Shown here: positions 44,917-55,823 of the stretch, one piece after another | Numbering within the stretch: position 1 is the stretch's first letter | How the letters are laid out: every line of letters begins with the position of its first letter | DNA from: Williamsoniiplasma luminosum | GTDB lineage: Bacteria > Bacillota_I > Bacilli_A > Mycoplasmatales > Mycoplasmataceae | DNA: 64,000 nt | Assembly: GCF_002803985.1 (NCBI RefSeq) | Contig: NZ_CP024963.1 | Span: 372,001 to 436,000, forward strand | Direction: 5' to 3' | Made by a program: the position numbers and the translations under genes | The notes under the pieces: model-generated | What the model saw: only the letters and a program-made list of their open reading frames with translations | Database searches by the model: none | What the model was told of the DNA's origin: nothing

Positions 44917-46125
44917 ATGGAAAAAACACCAATAAAATATTCGATCGACTTAAAAGATTCTGATGTTTTGGTTCAACAACAAGACTTAATTACGCTATAT
45001 CAACCAATAATCGGTTCATCTGCTGTTGGTCTATATTTTTCCTTGTTTAATGAGTACCATATTTTAAAAAAATTAAAATTAAAACTAGAACATTCAAGAC
45101 TTACCAAAATTTCGGGTTTAACCGAAAAACAATTCAATGAAGATATTAAAAAACTAGAAAGTTTAAGACTTATTAAAACTTTAATCTCTAAAAATGGTGA
45201 GTCAGTGATTTATCAAATTTTTGCCCCGTTAGATATCAATGAATTTTTTGAAAATGAAATGTTTGAACAAACATTAACTAAAAAAGTTGGATTAGAAAAC
45301 TTAGAAATTATTAAATTTATTAATCAAGAAGTGGAATCTAAAAAAGTTAGTGATGCAGAATATGAAGAAGTCACAGCTGTTTTTGAAGATGTTTTTGCCG
45401 ATGAAATTGATGAAATGGAAAAAAACCCAACGATTCGAGACATGAATTTTGTTGTTTTGAAACAGAAAAAAACAACCTTATTTGATAAATTTATTAACAT
45501 TGAAATTTTGAACAAAATTTTAATTGATAATGGTGTTGCGATTGATTTAAGATCTAAACGTTATCAAAAAATGTTTTGTGACGCGTTAACTAAACAAAAT
45601 TTTACTGAAAAAACTTTGGCGACATTAATTATTGGATCCTTCAATTTTGAAACAGCTAAAATTGAACCTGAATTATTTGAAACCAAATTAAATAAAACAA
45701 TTGCTAAAAAAATTCGTAAGGAAACCAAAGCCATGGAAAGTAATTTATCTGATACACAATTAGAAATTGTGAATTTGATGGATGAATTAAACCCTGATGA
45801 ATATGTTTTAAAAGTTACAAATTTTATCGCTGATTTTTCAACAAGAAGAATGATTAATACTTTAAAAGAAAAATTTTCATTATTAAATGGAGCAATTAAT
45901 TGCATGATCCAACATTCAATTAATCGTAATAATAAAATAATTCCAAATTATATTTATAAAATTGCTGAAAGTCTGAACTCATATTCAATTAAAAAAACCA
46001 CTGATGTTTTAGCTTATTTAAATTTCTTTCAAAAGGAATCATCAAACAATGGCATGATTCAAGAAGAATTGGTGTCAACTAGATTAACAAATTCAGATGA
46101 AGAATTAATGGCTTTGTTTGACTAA
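44917..46125 (+). CDS. dnaB: replication initiation and helicase-loading protein DnaB (Firmicute type)
   Basis: A 402-aa protein similar to the Bacillus DnaB/DnaD family, which attaches DnaA-oriC complexes and helps DnaI load the helicase; it is not the E. coli DnaB helicase. The N-terminal winged-helix region has YQPIIGSSAVGLYFSLFNE, a family signature. The C-terminal DnaB_2 (DDBH2) region spans about 290-390. It is followed 21 bases later by dnaI, the diagnostic pairing. AGAGG precedes the ATG. Confidence 0.88.
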   Translation: MEKTPIKYSIDLKDSDVLVQQQDLITLYQPIIGSSAVGLYFSLFNEYHILKKLKLKLEHSRLTKISGLTEKQFNEDIKKLESLRLIKTLISKNGESVIYQIFAPLDINEFFENEMFEQTLTKKVGLENLEIIKFINQEVESKKVSDAEYEEVTAVFEDVFADEIDEMEKNPTIRDMNFVVLKQKKTTLFDKFINIEILNKILIDNGVAIDLRSKRYQKMFCDALTKQNFTEKTLATLIIGSFNFETAKIEPELFETKLNKTIAKKIRKETKAMESNLSDTQLEIVNLMDELNPDEYVLKVTNFIADFSTRRMINTLKEKFSLLNGAINCMIQHSINRNNKIIPNYIYKIAESLNSYSIKKTTDVLAYLNFFQKESSNNGMIQEELVSTRLTNSDEELMALFD

Positions 46126-46146
46126 CAAAAAGGAGGAGAGATTTTT

Positions 46147-47109
46147 ATGGACATGAAAAAATTGATGGATAAAATTGCCTCAAACAACGATCTAAAAACT
46201 CTTCTAACTCATTTAAGAACAAATTTTATTCAAGAAGGCAAAACTGATGAAGAAGCAAAAATGATTGTTCAAAACATTATTAATGACAATCAAATTCTCT
46301 TAGAAGATTTTTTGACTCACTATATTATTTGTGTCAAAGGTCCACTTGCAGAATGCGAACAGTCAAATCCTGGTTATGAATCTTTTGTCAACTATGACAA
46401 TGGTCTTTTCTATATTAGTACAAGACATTGTCAACATTGATTTTTCGAAAATAAAAATGACGAATTAAAAAAGCATTATCTATATACAGATTTTGATATT
46501 GATATTTTTTCAACTTCGGCCAAAGAATATATTGATCAACTAGGTCAAGATAGTGATATTTTTTCCCAAACTGAACAAGATATTCGCAAACAATTTTTAG
46601 AATCATCAATTACGAAAATTAAAACCAATAAACATAAAGGCTTTTTTCTAGCTGGTGAACCTGGAGTTGGTAAAACCACCCTTTTAAAAGTTTTAGCCAA
46701 TGGGATTGCTTCTTTAAAAAGTGAGTTTAAAACAGTTTCTTTCATCAATGTTGCACACTTAATGAGTCTTGTTAAAGGTTCTAATTTTAATGAAAAACAT
46801 CTTGAAACCCAAAAGCGCCTATTTGATAAATTAAAAAATGCAGATGTCTTATTTTTGGATGATATTGGTTCAGAAGTTCCATCAAGTTGATCTCGAGACG
46901 ATATCTTATTAAATTTATTAAACTATCGCATGGAACATCAAAAAATAACTTTTTTTAGCTCTAATTTTTCAATGAATGAAATCCACAAACATTATTTTTT
47001 GAAAAACCAAAATCATGCTGTTGAACAAATTAAACAAAAACGTTTTATTGAACGCATTCATGCTTTATCAGAAGAATTTATTCTTCCAGGTAAATCAAAA
47101 AGAATTTAA
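46147..47109 (+). CDS. dnaI: primosomal protein / helicase loader DnaI
   Basis: AAA+ ATPase of 320 aa that loads the replicative helicase. An N-terminal DnaI domain (1-130) has a Cys/His pattern including CVKGPLAEC and STRHCQHW, consistent with its zinc-binding fold. The C-terminal AAA+ module has Walker A AGEPGVGKTT, Walker B LFLDDIGSE and sensor FSSNFS. GGAGGAGAG is a strong ribosome site. It ends the replication block and is followed by a terminator. Confidence 0.92.
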
Positions 47110-47132
47110 TTATTCTGAAAAATATAATTTAC

Positions 47133-47165
47133 ATCAAAAAACAAGGGTCAACCTTGTTTTTTGAT
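47133..47165 (+). terminator. terminator of dnaB-dnaI
   Basis: Perfect 14-bp stem ATCAAAAAACAAGG/CCTTGTTTTTTGAT with loop GTCAA. Confidence 0.85.
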
Positions 47166-47427
47166 TTTAATTCGATTTCATTATTATTTTTTGAGTATCA
47201 TTAGTCTTTCAATACTTAATGATAAAAACGCCAGTTTGAACGCTTTATTTGCATAATTCAATTTTATCATTTTTGAATTTGCCCATTTTAATTTAAGTGA
47301 ATATAAATAAAATTTGTTTGAGGATTTTTTTGTTTTTCAAACTTTGTGATAAAAAAAAGGGGTTTTTCACAAAAAACCAAAAAAATAAGTATAAAATTAT
47401 GAAAATATTTAGTAAAGGAGTGGTTTT
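47166..47427. other. gene-free interval after dnaI
   Basis: Very AT-rich. No reading frame or conserved RNA is apparent. The last 20 bases hold the AAAGGAG ribosome site of the small ORF that follows. Confidence 0.4.
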
Positions 47428-47577
47428 ATGAAGAAAAATTCAAATAAACAGATTTCATTAATTAAATGATTATTCTTATTTTTTATTAGTAATTTAGTTT
47501 TATTTTTTTCTCAAATCAGATCCAAATTTTACACTTGTTATCATGTGAGACAAAATAAACGGCGCACAGCTATATAA
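47428..47577 (+). CDS. small membrane peptide or gene remnant (49 aa)
   Basis: ATG with a good AAAGGAG site 8 bases upstream opens a 49-codon frame through one TGA Trp. The peptide has a basic N-terminus, one strong hydrophobic helix (about residues 12-30) and a basic Cys/His-containing tail ending RQNKRRTAI. It may be a true small membrane protein or the first part of a degraded surface-protein gene. It is followed by about 115 bases without coding potential and then a terminator-like hairpin. Confidence 0.4.
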
Positions 47578-47692
47578 CATCAATGTTATAGATTAAGGTC
47601 AACTCTCACTAGATCAAAAACAAGCACAGCCTAATAATATTTGTGTTTGAACAATCTATAACAAATCATGTTTTCTCTCAAAGTTTTTCTGA

Positions 47693-47730
47693 AAAAAACA
47701 AATCAATTTATTCAAATTAATTTGTTTTTT
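47693..47730 (+). terminator. terminator-like hairpin
   Basis: AAAAAACAAAT/ATTTGTTTTTT with an inner AATTT/AAATT stem. A second 13-bp hairpin, AAGTGTATTTTTA/TAAAAATGCACTT, follows at 47731-47760. Confidence 0.65.
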
Positions 47731-47852
47731 AAGTGTATTTTTAAATCTAAAAATGCACTTAAAAAACATTTTATGAATAAACATTAATCATTAAAAAATA
47801 AACACTTAATAAAAAAAGAACTACTAATTAAGTTCGAAGTATTTATTGATTA

Positions 47853-47875
47853 ATTACAAATATGTTATTTGTAAT
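47853..47875 (+). promoter_or_regulatory. hairpin just before lipoprotein ribosome site
   Basis: ATTACAAAT and ATTTGTAAT with loop ATGTT, ending 4 bases before the AAAGGA site. In mRNA it would sit at the edge of the ribosome footprint; as DNA it could be an operator. Confidence 0.45.
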
Positions 47876-47893
47876 GCGAAAGGAATTTAAAAA

Positions 47894-50662
47894 ATGAAAA
47901 AATTATTAACAATATTAGGAGCGATCATGATTGGTTCTTCATCAGCTATTACAGTGATGAGTTGTACTCCTCCTAAAAAAGCCGACAAACAAAAAGCAGA
48001 CAAGAAACCAGTTGAATTAACTGAAGATCAAATTTTAGATGTCTATCTAAGTGAGATTGCAAAAATTGCTTATTTAAACAAAGAAAAAGGTTATGACGCC
48101 AAATATTTATTTGAAAATTTTGTTGCCAAATCAGCAATTAAAGATCCACACTTCATCGAAGCAAATGCAGATAAACCTGATGGAATTAAAAATTTTAAAC
48201 AATTACAAGACAAATATTTTACTAAGAATGTTTTTAAAAAAGGTGTGTTAAAAAATGGGACTCAACCTGATCAAAAACCATCATATATTTTAGACACTAT
48301 TTCAATGGTAATTGGCATGGGTTCAAATCCAGAAGCATTTCAAGGTTTAGCTCAATTGATTCCAGGATTGTTGCCGATGCTACAAAATTTAAAACTTGGA
48401 GATATGGACATAGTTAAACAAATTGAAAAAATATTATCTCCAGCAACTTTAAAAGTGCTTGATAGCAGTTTAGGTAATGACAAATATATAGGAAAAAGTT
48501 TCCAAGAAGCCATCGATATGTCAATGGTTCCATTTCTTAATGCAATGAACAAGATTTTAGGATCTAAAGATGTTATTGATGTCAAAGCTCCAAACGCAAA
48601 AGAATTAGTCTTAAAAAGTTTTGCTAAAAATTTAGGTGAATTTATTAAAGCTGGTAAGAAATTTACTCTTTCAATTGATAAAAACTTTAATGAAATCCTT
48701 GCAATAGTTGATTTTGCTAGATTATTCTTAATTTACATTGATAAAATTATGGATCAACCTGCGGGCATGAATTGAGCACAATTACAAGGCATCTTAAGTG
48801 CCAAAATTGATAAAAACTCTTTAAATGGAGTAGATATTAAAAAAATATTTAACAATATTCTTCCTGCGGAAAAATTACAAAACTTAATGAAAGGTTTATT
48901 CTGAGGTAAAGAAAAATACGTAAAATTAGCAGATAGTTTCCTTGGTCTTCTTGGTCTTCTTGGTGGTTTTGAAAATTCAGATTTTGCAAAACAAAATTTT
49001 GATAAAGATCACTACAACGAAGTTGGATTTAACCCAATTCTTAAAGTTCTTTTCGAAGCCCTTTTACCAGACATGGGATCTATGATTAATGGAATGTTGG
49101 GTATAATTGTTACAAATTCCCCTATTGTACCTGCTGATCTTGCAAAAATGGTTTCCGGTATGGCACCAGGTATCCTTTTGGGAAAATTACCCAAAACTTT
49201 ACCAGATAGTGTGAAAAATATTTTAAAAGATGCACTATCTAACCCAAAATTTTACACTGAACCATGAGACTTTTTAATGAGTCCAGATTTTATGGCATTG
49301 CTAAAAGCAAAACCAAAAACTCCTGAAGTTCCATTACCAGAAACAATGGAAAAAGCCGTTGCAGGTGAACTTGCTAAAGTAAACACAATAAAAACTCATG
49401 CAATGGCTGAACAATATAAAAAAGATGTATCAAATAAGAAAATTAAAATCGAAAGTGTAGATATTAAAGTAAACTATTCTGCACCGAAAAAGAAAAAAGA
49501 TAAAGATGGTTCATTTAAACTTTTTGATGGATCATTTCAAGTGATTTTTGAACCAAGCTTTATGAAAAGCAAATATGAAAATGCAAAACCAATTCAATCT
49601 AATATAAATGTTATTAAATATGATGAATCATTTGTGCTTCAAGAAGAATTTCATAAAGCATTTGCTGATGCGATCACTAGTGCACAACAAGTGATAAGTG
49701 ATGCTGAAATACAAACATATCTAAAAGAAGCTGAACAATTTAAAAATGATGAGGATGTTGATTTTAAAACAGACTACATAAAATCAACTGCTGCAAATGA
49801 CGGTTCTTTCCAAGTAACAATCACTCCAAAACCTGGTGGAAAATATAAAGGGATTCAACCATTAATTTCTGTGAAAACAATTGTCAAATCTACTTTTGCT
49901 AAAGTTGTGGAAAAATACATTGTTAGTGCAGATGCGATAAAAACTCACGCTATGGCTGAACAATATCAAAAAGATGTTGCAAGTAAAAAAATAAATATTG
50001 AAGGCGTTGACATTAAAGTAAATCACGTAAAACCAAGTGCTGTCAGTGATAGTTCATTCCAAGTTACTTTTGCCCCAACTGGTAATGGTATCTACAAAGG
50101 AGCTAAACCAATTAGTTCAAAACTAAATGATTTATCAACAATTGAAGACTTGCTATTGAAACCAATCAAAAAATTATTTGGAGTGGAACAAATTCTGAAA
50201 TATGGAATTCCTGATAATGAATCAATTCAAAGTATTATTGACAAGATTGCCAAAGCTGAAGGTAATTTAAAATTAGATTTTAACAATTTAAGAAATGTAT
50301 TAAAAGGATTGCCCGACATTTTAAAATTAATTAAAGGTCAAAGTAAGGATCTTGTAGTTTTAGGATTGAAAGATGGCAAAATTCTACCAGGAAGTCCGCT
50401 TGATGGATTGCAAAAAGTTATAGCTGATCTAAGTGGAATAGTTTCAATTCAAAAACAACTAGAACCTAACAAAAAAATTTATGCTGATCAACAAGCAGCA
50501 ATTGGTAAAAAAATGCAAGCTGAGCTAAATAAAATCAAAATTTCAAAAACTGAATTTGTTGATAATTACCATGTCTTTACTTTAGAAAATGGTAAAAAAG
50601 TCAAAATTAAAATCAGTTCAGTAGAAAAATTAAAACAAGTTGAAGAAATCCAAATTGTTTAA
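47894..50662 (+). CDS. repeat-containing surface lipoprotein (922 aa)
   Basis: Lipoprotein signal MKKLLTILG...VMSC with Cys24, then a Lys-rich linker. A long helical region (about 50-480) has a low-complexity LGLLGLLGG tract at DNA repeat cttggt/cttctt (48940-48966). Three related modules of about 80 residues follow (about 499-570, 600-660 and 682-755). Modules 1 and 3 share IKTHAMAEQY.KDV and SVDIKVN-type strands ending in AKPI.S; the middle one is more divergent. Such repeats resemble mollicute lipoprotein-associated domains. The C-terminal about 60 residues look beta-rich. TGA codons are present. Function is unknown. Confidence 0.82.
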
Positions 50663-50687
50663 TCGATAAAAGACTAGGAAAAATAAG

Positions 50688-50740
50688 CACCATTTGAGCA
50701 AAATACCACTTTAACGTGGTCAAAAATGGTGACTTTTTCT
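50688..50740 (+). terminator. nested-stem terminator after the lipoprotein
   Basis: Outer stem CACCATTT/AAATGGTG encloses an inner stem ACCAC/GTGGT, followed by ACTTTTTCTTT. The tail overlaps the -35 region of the gap promoter. Confidence 0.7.
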
Positions 50741-50757
50741 TTACAAAAAGTTATAAT
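50729..50757 (+). promoter_or_regulatory. promoter of gap
   Basis: GTGACT (50729-50734), 17-base spacer, TATAAT (50752-50757), 22 bases before the start codon. Confidence 0.65.
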
Positions 50758-50779
50758 ATCCATTGTATAGGAGAAAAAT

Positions 50780-51793
<1,014 letters not shown>

Positions 51794-51817
51794 GAATTTA
51801 ATTGATAATTTAATGAA

Positions 51818-51857
51818 AAAGAAAAAGCGACACATCTGTGATGCTTTTTCTTTATTT
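51818..51857 (+). terminator. terminator between gap and pgk
   Basis: AAAGAAAAAGC/GCTTTTTCTTT stem with an inner CACA/TGTG hairpin, then T-rich sequence. Confidence 0.78.
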
Positions 51858-51901
51858 AATGTAAGAAAATAGTAAAATTAAAAAGATTAGGAGAATTAAA
51901 A

Positions 51902-53113
51902 ATGGATTACAACAAAAAGAAAACATTGAAAGATATTCAAGTTTTAGATAAAAAGGTTTTAGTTCGTGTGGATTTTAATGTTCCATTAAAAGACGGACAA
52001 ATAACTGATGATAATCGTATTCAGGCATCATTGCCAACAATTAAATATTTAGTCAAACAAGGGGCAAAAGTGATTTTATTATCCCACTTAGGACGTATTA
52101 AAAGTGAAGAAGATAAAAAAACTAAATCCTTGGCCGTTGTTGGACAACGCTTAGAAAAAGTGCTTGGACAAAAAGTGACTTTCATTCCTTCAACAAGAGG
52201 TGAAGCTTTAGAAAATGCGATCGAAAACATGAAAAACGGAGAAATTATCTTATTAGAAAACACTCGTTTTGAAGATGTTAAAGATAATCAAGTGATTAAA
52301 TATGAATCTAAAAATAATCCAGAATTAGGTAAATACTGAGCAAGTTTAGGTGACGTATTTGTCAATGATGCTTTTGGAACTTCACACCGTGCACATGCCT
52401 CAAATGTTGGAATTTCAACATATATTCCAGCTTCAGCTGTTGGACTTTTAGTCGAAAAAGAATTACAAATGTTAGCAAAAGGAATTGATAATCCAGATCG
52501 CCCATTTGTAGCAATTTTAGGTGGTGCTAAAGTTTCTGATAAAATTGGCGTGATTGATAATTTATTAAACAAAGTTGATAAAATTTTAATTGGTGGAGGA
52601 ATGGCGTATACATTCTTTGCTGCTCAAGGACACAAAATTGGAACCTCACTTTTAGAAGCGGATAAAATTGCTGAAGCTAAAAGATATTTAGAAATTGCTA
52701 ATGGAAAAATTATTTTACCAATCGATTCTGCAACTTCAAAAACATTCAGCAACGAAAAAGCTGAGTTCTATGGATTGGATTTACCCGATGGTGTGATGGG
52801 ATTAGATATTGGTCCTAAAACTATTGAATTATTCCAAAAAGAATTAATCGGGGCTAAAACTGTTGTTTGAAACGGGCCAATGGGTGTGAGTGAATTTAGT
52901 CACTTTGCCCAAGGTACAACAGCTGTGGCTGAAGCCATTGTTGGTTTAAAAAATGCTTTCACTTTAATTGGTGGCGGAGATTCAGCAGCTGCTGCAATCG
53001 CTTTAGGTTTCAAAGATGACTTTTCTTGAATTTCAACTGGTGGAGGAGCTTCATTGGAATACATGGAAGGTAAAGTTCTTCCAGGAATTGATGCAATTCA
53101 AGCAAAACAATAA
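51902..53113 (+). CDS. pgk: phosphoglycerate kinase
   Basis: Makes ATP and 3-phosphoglycerate from 1,3-bisphosphoglycerate. The 403-aa protein has [21 protein letters not shown], the nucleotide-domain [29 protein letters not shown] and the C-terminal GGGDSAAA and [13 protein letters not shown]. It is a normal monomeric PGK length. TTAGGAG lies upstream. It follows gap with a terminator between, so some independent expression is likely. Confidence 0.97.
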
Positions 53114-53138
53114 TTTAAAATAAGTGAAAATAGTTTGG

Positions 53139-53181
53139 TGAACTGTTCAATTACAATTGAACAGTTCATTAATCTATTTTT
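53139..53181 (+). terminator. terminator of pgk
   Basis: Perfect 14-bp stem TGAACTGTTCAATT/AATTGAACAGTTCA with a 2-base centre, extended outward by AATAG/CTATT, then T-rich sequence. Confidence 0.75.
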
Positions 53182-53207
53182 TTTATTACAATAGATAAGA
53201 GGTTGAC

Positions 53208-53966
53208 ATGAATAAGAAAACTAAATTACCGAAACTAACAGTTATTGAATTTCCAGAAACTGGATGAATATCTAATTTTTGAATTCGTGATCAAAATGTC
53301 TTTTTTACTGATTCGGCACTTAATAAAAAGCAAAATTTTTTATTGAGCATGGAATTTAAAGTGCTTTTAGAAAATTTAAAAAATAAAAACACTTGAGATC
53401 GTAAATTCATTACTCATCCATCACCACTTCTTTCAAATCCGATTGAAATTTCTCAAACAGAGTTGAAAATTGAACAAATTGTCAGTGAGTACATTTTTAA
53501 TTTGGATGAAAATAATAATCCTATTTTAAATGATGCTGAATATTTATATCTTGGTCAAAAAGATAATTTTAAATTTTATAAAAATTTAAAATTAAAGAAA
53601 ACTTTTTTTTGAAATGAAAAAGCTTTTATTGAATATAAATACAACATCAGAAAAATGATCAATGTTGGAGATGAAACGATTCTATTAACTGAAGATAATC
53701 AAATTATTTACCAAGATATGATTGTTTATTCATCATCTCAAAACTTAATGATTGCTAACTTTGATACCAAAGCTTTTTTAATTTCAGAAGAAGCAACAAC
53801 AGAATTGTTTTATTTAAATTTGGATGATTTAAATAAGAAAAATATCATTTGAAAAGGTGTTTTCTTCTTTCGTTTAGACTGTTTCAACAAGCAATTGATT
53901 ATTGGTAAACCATTAAAATTGAACGATCAGATAAATTATCATCTACCTTTAAAATTCATTTATTAA
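53208..53966 (+). CDS. hypothetical protein (252 aa)
   Basis: A real gene by ribosome site (AAGAGG), length and TGA-Trp usage. No signal peptide or membrane helix is visible. The sequence is rich in Asn, Lys, Phe and Leu with beta-like segments, such as FWIRDQNVFFTDSAL and IIYQDMIVYSSSQNLMIANF, and no catalytic motif. It sits alone between the pgk terminator and its own terminator, so context gives no clue. Confidence 0.68.
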
Positions 53967-53994
53967 TCTGTTTTGTTTTTAGATATGCATATTT

Positions 53995-54020
53995 AAAATC
54001 TCATTGGTTGAGATTTTTTT
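53995..54020 (+). terminator. terminator of the 53208 gene
   Basis: AAAATCTCA/TGAGATTTT with loop TTGGT and a T tail. A second perfect 10-bp hairpin, ATCAATAAAA/TTTTATTGAT, follows at 54021-54045. Confidence 0.82.
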
Positions 54021-54045
54021 ATCAATAAAAAATTATTTTATTGAT

Positions 54046-54490
54046 AAATTTTATTTCTTTAAAATTAAATGAGCACATAATATATGTAAGGTTATTTTAG
54101 ACGAATAATAAAATAATGAACCTACTAAACAAAATTAAAAATCTTGAATTTTTAACCATTTTATAATTAAAAACATTAGCATATAAACTGACTCATAATA
54201 ATTTAGTCATCTATTTTTGACTATAAAAAAAGCATAATTACCAATAAAATATGGGATTTATCAACTTTTTGATATTAAATGTTCGATTTTCTCTTCATAT
54301 ATGCAATTCAAACCTTATGAAATTAGTAGATATATTTTTTTAATAAAAACTCAAAAATCATTTAAATTCAACAATTCTAGAATAACTGCATTAGATAAAA
54401 ATATTAACCCAGACATTGCAAAAACTACAAAAATAAATTTTGTAGTTTAATAAAATGCAATCAAATAATATATTTTAAAAGGAGAAAACA
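54046..54490. other. AT-rich upstream region of the repeat protein gene
   Basis: About 445 bases with very low G+C. A 49-codon frame at 54301-54450 has no ribosome site and runs into the hairpin described next, so it is not called. No other gene is seen. The length suggests promoter and regulatory sequence for the surface protein, or decayed DNA. Confidence 0.4.
54415..54461 (+). promoter_or_regulatory. hairpin upstream of the repeat surface protein
   Basis: Inner stem AAACTACAAAA/TTTTGTAGTTT (54422-54432 and 54438-54448) inside an outer ATTGCA/TGCAAT pair, ending about 18 bases before the AAAAGGAG ribosome site. Confidence 0.45.
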
Positions 54491-55726
54491 ATGAAAAAAT
54501 TATTACTACTATTAAGTGGAATGGTGGTTACTTTAGGAACGGTTGCAACAACTATTTCTTGACAATCGACCACGAAAGATAATCAAAATAAAGAAATGAA
54601 AAAGATTAGCAATATTAAACAAGAAATCCCAGAACGACAAAATATTTCTACAATCGAAATGAAATTACAATCCATTATCGATTCTAAAAAGGATTCACTT
54701 TGAACAGCTGAAGGTTTAAGTATGATTATTAATATTCAAATGCCGCAAGCGGCAGGAATTGTTGTGACAGAAGTGCAAAGCGATCAAACAATTGGTGCGG
54801 CAATATTTAATTTTGATGCAACTAACACACGTGGTTTTTTTGGAAATATTAAATTAACTCAAATATTAAATCGAGAAACTCAAAGCAAAACAATTTATAT
54901 CAACGTAAAAACCAATAAAATTGCAATGGTTGATGATTATGCACCATATGGAACAATTCAAGTTTTAAATTTGGGATGAGATGCAACTGGCAAAGCTAGA
55001 AGAATGACACCAAAAGTTGAAATAGTTCCCAATTACATTAGCCCAAAAATAACCAATATCAACATGCTATTCAACAAACTAGAAAATTTCAATTGTCAAG
55101 AAATCACTTATTGAGACACTTCAAACATAACAGACATGAGTAGTTTGTTTACAGCGGTGGTTAATTTCAACCAAGACATTTCTGGTTGAAATACTTCAAA
55201 TGTAACTGACATGAGTAAAATGTTTATCGGTGCCTATTATTTTAACCGAGATATTTCCAAATGAGACACCTCAAAAGTTACAAACATGAAACAAATGTTT
55301 GATTATGCAGCAACCTTCAACCAAGATATTTCCAAATGAGACACCTCAAAAGTCACTGATATGTCAGGAATGTTTGTTAATGCAAATTCATTTAATCAAA
55401 ATATTTCAGGTTGAGACACTTCAAATGTAATGGATATGGGCGGAATGTTTTATTTAGCAAGCCACTTCAACCAAAATATTTCAAAATGAGACACTTCTAA
55501 GGTTACTAATATGGATTATATGTTTTATGCTGCAACCATTTTCAACCAAGACATTTCAAAATGAGACACCTCAAAAGTCACTAATATGTCAAGAATGTTT
55601 TGAGATGCCAAAGCATTCAATCAAGATTTATCAAAATGAGATGTTGATTTAGTTAAAGATTACAAGGACTTTGCCAATAATCCAAATTGAGATGTAAATA
55701 AACAACCAAAGTTTAAACAATCATAA
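54491..55726 (+). CDS. DUF285/PARCEL-type repeat surface protein
   Basis: A 411-aa protein read through at least a dozen TGA Trp codons. The N-terminus (MKKLLLLLSG, hydrophobic core, TTISW at residue 24) looks like a mollicute lipoprotein signal, except that the Cys expected after TTIS is Trp (TGA at 54560-54562). Residues 208-385 are seven 25-residue repeats of the form WDTSKVTNMxxMFxxAxxFNQDIS plus a degenerate eighth. These are the BspA-like DUF285 units encoded by palindromic amphipathic repeat coding elements in Mollicutes, thought to mediate adhesion or antigenic variation. AAAAGGAG precedes the ATG. Confidence 0.87.
55112..55690 (+). repeat. tandem 75-bp coding repeats (PARCEL/DUF285)
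   Basis: Trp TGA codons recur exactly every 75 bases at 55112, 55187, 55262, 55337, 55412, 55487, 55562 and 55637. Each unit encodes WD/NTS-V-DM-MF-FNQ/R-DIS. The last copy is degenerate (WDVDLVKDYKDFANNP). Confidence 0.92.
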
Positions 55727-55777
55727 TGTAGATTCGAAGAAATTTTTAATTAACTAGATTACAATTAACAAAAACTA

Positions 55778-55816
55778 AAAACACCTGAAAAGATAATTTC
55801 TTTTCAGGTGTTTTGC
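55778..55816. terminator. bidirectional terminator between convergent genes
   Basis: 15-bp stem AAAACACCTGAAAAG/CTTTTCAGGTGTTTT with loop ATAATTT. It serves the + strand repeat protein and the - strand permease (stop at 55824). Confidence 0.85.
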
Positions 55817-55823
55817 TTTTTAC

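Larger units (their letters stand above)
47578..47893. other. non-coding interval before the 922-aa lipoprotein
   Basis: Contains two hairpins at 47693-47760 and a third immediately before the lipoprotein ribosome site (listed separately). No credible reading frame is seen; it may hold remnants of a gene that began at 47428. Confidence 0.4.

Noticed and set aside
46147-47109. dnaB at 44917 as the replicative helicase
   Set aside because: It has no RecA-fold Walker motifs and is paired with dnaI, so it is the Firmicute initiation protein of the same name.
47578-47893. Insertion sequence or transposase remnant between the small ORF and the lipoprotein
   Set aside because: No transposase motif, terminal inverted repeats or target-site duplication could be found; the inverted repeats present look like terminators.
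54301-54450. 49-codon open frame before the DUF285 protein
   Set aside because: It has no ribosome site, unusual composition, and its end coincides with a hairpin. It is kept only as a note within the intergenic entry.
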